64,000 bases of DNA, from the NCBI GenBank assembly GCA_026399025.1, contig JAPLRU010000116.1, positions 28,041-92,040 of the forward strand. Reading direction: 5' to 3'. Below are positions 62,962-64,000 of this stretch, in pieces. The position numbers and the translations under genes are program-made. Every line of letters starts with the position of its first letter. The stretch's first letter is position 1. The notes beneath the pieces were generated by a model. The model searched no databases, was not told where the DNA came from, and was given only the letters and a program-made list of their open reading frames with translations. This DNA is from Methylobacter sp. Lineage in GTDB: Bacteria > Pseudomonadota > Gammaproteobacteria > Methylococcales > Methylomonadaceae.

Positions 62962-63779
62962 TTCGAACCGGGTTGCTGTCTGAGCTTTTGGATGGTTTTC
63001 AGCAAATTGACTCTCGCCGGCGTGGCTTTAAGCTTCGCCAGCTGAGCCTCCGCTTCATCGAGAAACGCTGCCGCCTCAGCCGGCTTTCCGGTATTCAACA
63101 GAAGTTCAGCCATCTCCGCCTTCCAGGCCGGACTGTCATTAAGCATTGTTTTCATGCTTTGCTGTCTTGCAATGGCCTGTTCGGGCCGATTTCTTTGCAA
63201 TTCCAAGCGGACAGCGTAACTCTGCAATTGCGGATTCAGCCCGATTTGCTGCATGCCTTGGTCCAAAAGTGCAATGGCGGCATCAACGCCGCCTTCTTTT
63301 GCGGACGCATAAATTTTAGCCGCCGCAATAAAACTGCCCGGATTGGTTTGTTTTTGTAATCGAAAAAAGGTATTAAAATCGGCCATCGCCTGCTTAGCGT
63401 CTCCCAGCCGATACGCCGCTTTGGCGCGATACTCGTAGGCCGGTGCATAGTCGGGGAATTGATTTATATAGCGGTCAAAATACGCGCGGGACTTAGCGAA
63501 TTCGGCGCTGCGATAAAACAGCAGCCCCAATTGGTAAGCGACCGCAACCGGTGATCCCAGCTCTTCGGCGCGCTGAAAATCTTTCAATGCCAACTCATAC
63601 ATACCGGCTTCGCTGGAATAAATCGCCCCCCGTTCGATATAGAGCGCCTGTTTATCGGGCGTTTTTTCAAGAGCTTCATTGATATGATCCAGATGCGCAC
63701 CGGTACCTTCATGCGCCATAGCAACGTCAGCCTGAAATAAAAACAGGCCGAATAAAAAGAACAGAGTAGTGTTGTTCAT
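62958..63779 (-). CDS. Exported TPR-repeat protein
   Basis: A 273-residue protein with a signal peptide (LFFLFGLFLFQADVAMAHEG, cleavage after AMA) and several tetratricopeptide repeats. Among them are QALYIERGAIYSSEAGMYEL, VAYQLGLLFYRSAEFAKSRA and YEYRAKAAYRLGDAKQAMAD. Such proteins are periplasmic scaffolds; nothing shows a specific partner. It is convergent with the PEP-synthase-like gene, and their last four bases overlap. Upstream on the same strand, 82 bases away, is the end of another gene, so the two may be cotranscribed. Confidence 0.82.
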   Translation of the reverse strand: MNNTTLFFLFGLFLFQADVAMAHEGTGAHLDHINEALEKTPDKQALYIERGAIYSSEAGMYELALKDFQRAEELGSPVAVAYQLGLLFYRSAEFAKSRAYFDRYINQFPDYAPAYEYRAKAAYRLGDAKQAMADFNTFFRLQKQTNPGSFIAAAKIYASAKEGGVDAAIALLDQGMQQIGLNPQLQSYAVRLELQRNRPEQAIARQQSMKTMLNDSPAWKAEMAELLLNTGKPAEAAAFLDEAEAQLAKLKATPARVNLLKTIQKLRQQPGSN

Positions 63780-63861
63780 AGAGTATTCCGGTTTAAACCG
63801 TCCTAATAAGGACTTATCCGATAAAAATTTGTTGTTAAAAACTTTTTGCCGAACTACTTAC

Positions 63862-64000
63862 TCACCGTTCGTTCATTTTAACGGCCAGTTCACCCGATTG
63901 CACCTCAATGCCTTGATAAAGGGCGGGCGAAAATCCAAGCAATGCCAAGATGCGCATCTGAACGGCATTGAGCGGCGTCATAAAGCCGCTCTTTACGCCA
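63862..64000 (-). CDS. C-terminal end of an unidentified gene (cut by window edge)
   Basis: The minus strand is open from the window edge and reads GVKSGFMTPLNAVQMRILAL, then LGFSPALYQGIEVQSGELAV and KMNER before the stop. Codon use looks like genuine coding sequence. Only 45 residues are visible and I do not recognise the family. It would be transcribed ahead of the TPR gene. Confidence 0.5.
   Translation of the reverse strand, partial: GVKSGFMTPLNAVQMRILALLGFSPALYQGIEVQSGELAVKMNER

Noticed and set aside
1..64000. CRISPR array, prophage or complete insertion sequence
   Set aside because: No regularly spaced direct repeats, no phage structural or integrase genes and no transposase gene were seen; mobile DNA here is limited to short non-coding elements.

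Overview
This window is a chromosomal segment from a Gram-negative proteobacterium, most likely a gammaproteobacterium. The evidence is CysG of the fused gammaproteobacterial type, PilS/PilR, AcnB, SlyX, a full cytochrome c maturation (System I) operon running into hemN, a TolC-type outer-membrane channel, IspG and a two-partner-secretion transporter. The gene mix and the many short palindromic repeats would fit a methanotroph-like member of the Methylococcales. That placement is inference: no methane or methanol oxidation gene lies here. I recognised no rRNA, tRNA, CRISPR array or complete insertion sequence.

Layout. 1-9.4 kb: the end of a DNA-deoxyinosine glycosylase gene, tusA-like, cysG, a small cytochrome c, argG, bpt and pilS-pilR. 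9.4-16.1 kb: sucCD, then an accessory island holding an AAA ATPase/Toprim-like gene pair (candidate defence), a duplicated scrap of the nadE start, a DUF2281/PIN toxin-antitoxin module whose toxin gene is split by a 102-bp MITE, and nadE. 16.1-26.7 kb: a degenerate EAL protein and a leftward sulfate uptake operon (yezD, porin, sbp, cysT, cysW, cysA), divergent from a rightward chromate resistance operon (chrB, chrA, DUF1259) that has a structured leader. 26.8-38.4 kb: rlmB, then ccmABCDEFGHI-hemN-slyX, interrupted by three guests: a ferritin-like diiron protein, a PIN toxin-antitoxin pair and a small HExxH protein. ccmI also carries an in-frame repeat insertion.

38.6-49.8 kb: gap-pyk, a phosphohexomutase, a Septu-like PtuA/PtuB defence pair, a metallophosphoesterase, ispG, tolC, an MNT nucleotidyltransferase with a truncated HepT partner, a coiled-coil PD-(D/E)XK protein and gene debris. 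49.8-58 kb: acnB, an orphan TpsB transporter, nested repeats, apbE and a TgpA-like transglutaminase. 58.7-63 kb: an operon of type II thioesterase, stand-alone malonyltransferase and a PEP-synthase-like phosphotransferase, which looks like the edge or a satellite of a polyketide/lipid biosynthetic cluster. The window closes with a TPR protein and a partial gene.

How the genes work together. Sulfate import (Sbp-CysTWA), siroheme synthesis (CysG) and sulfur relay (TusA-like) serve sulfur assimilation. Because chromate enters cells through sulfate permeases, the divergent chr operon makes physiological sense. Ccm proteins, HemN and the cytochrome c belong to heme and cytochrome biogenesis. SucCD, AcnB, Gap and Pyk are central carbon enzymes. 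The clearest unusual signals are the guest genes inside the ccm operon, the precise MITE insertions with 8-bp target duplications (one breaking a toxin gene, one nested in another repeat), the nadE-start duplication around a toxin-antitoxin module, and the two ATPase-plus-effector pairs.
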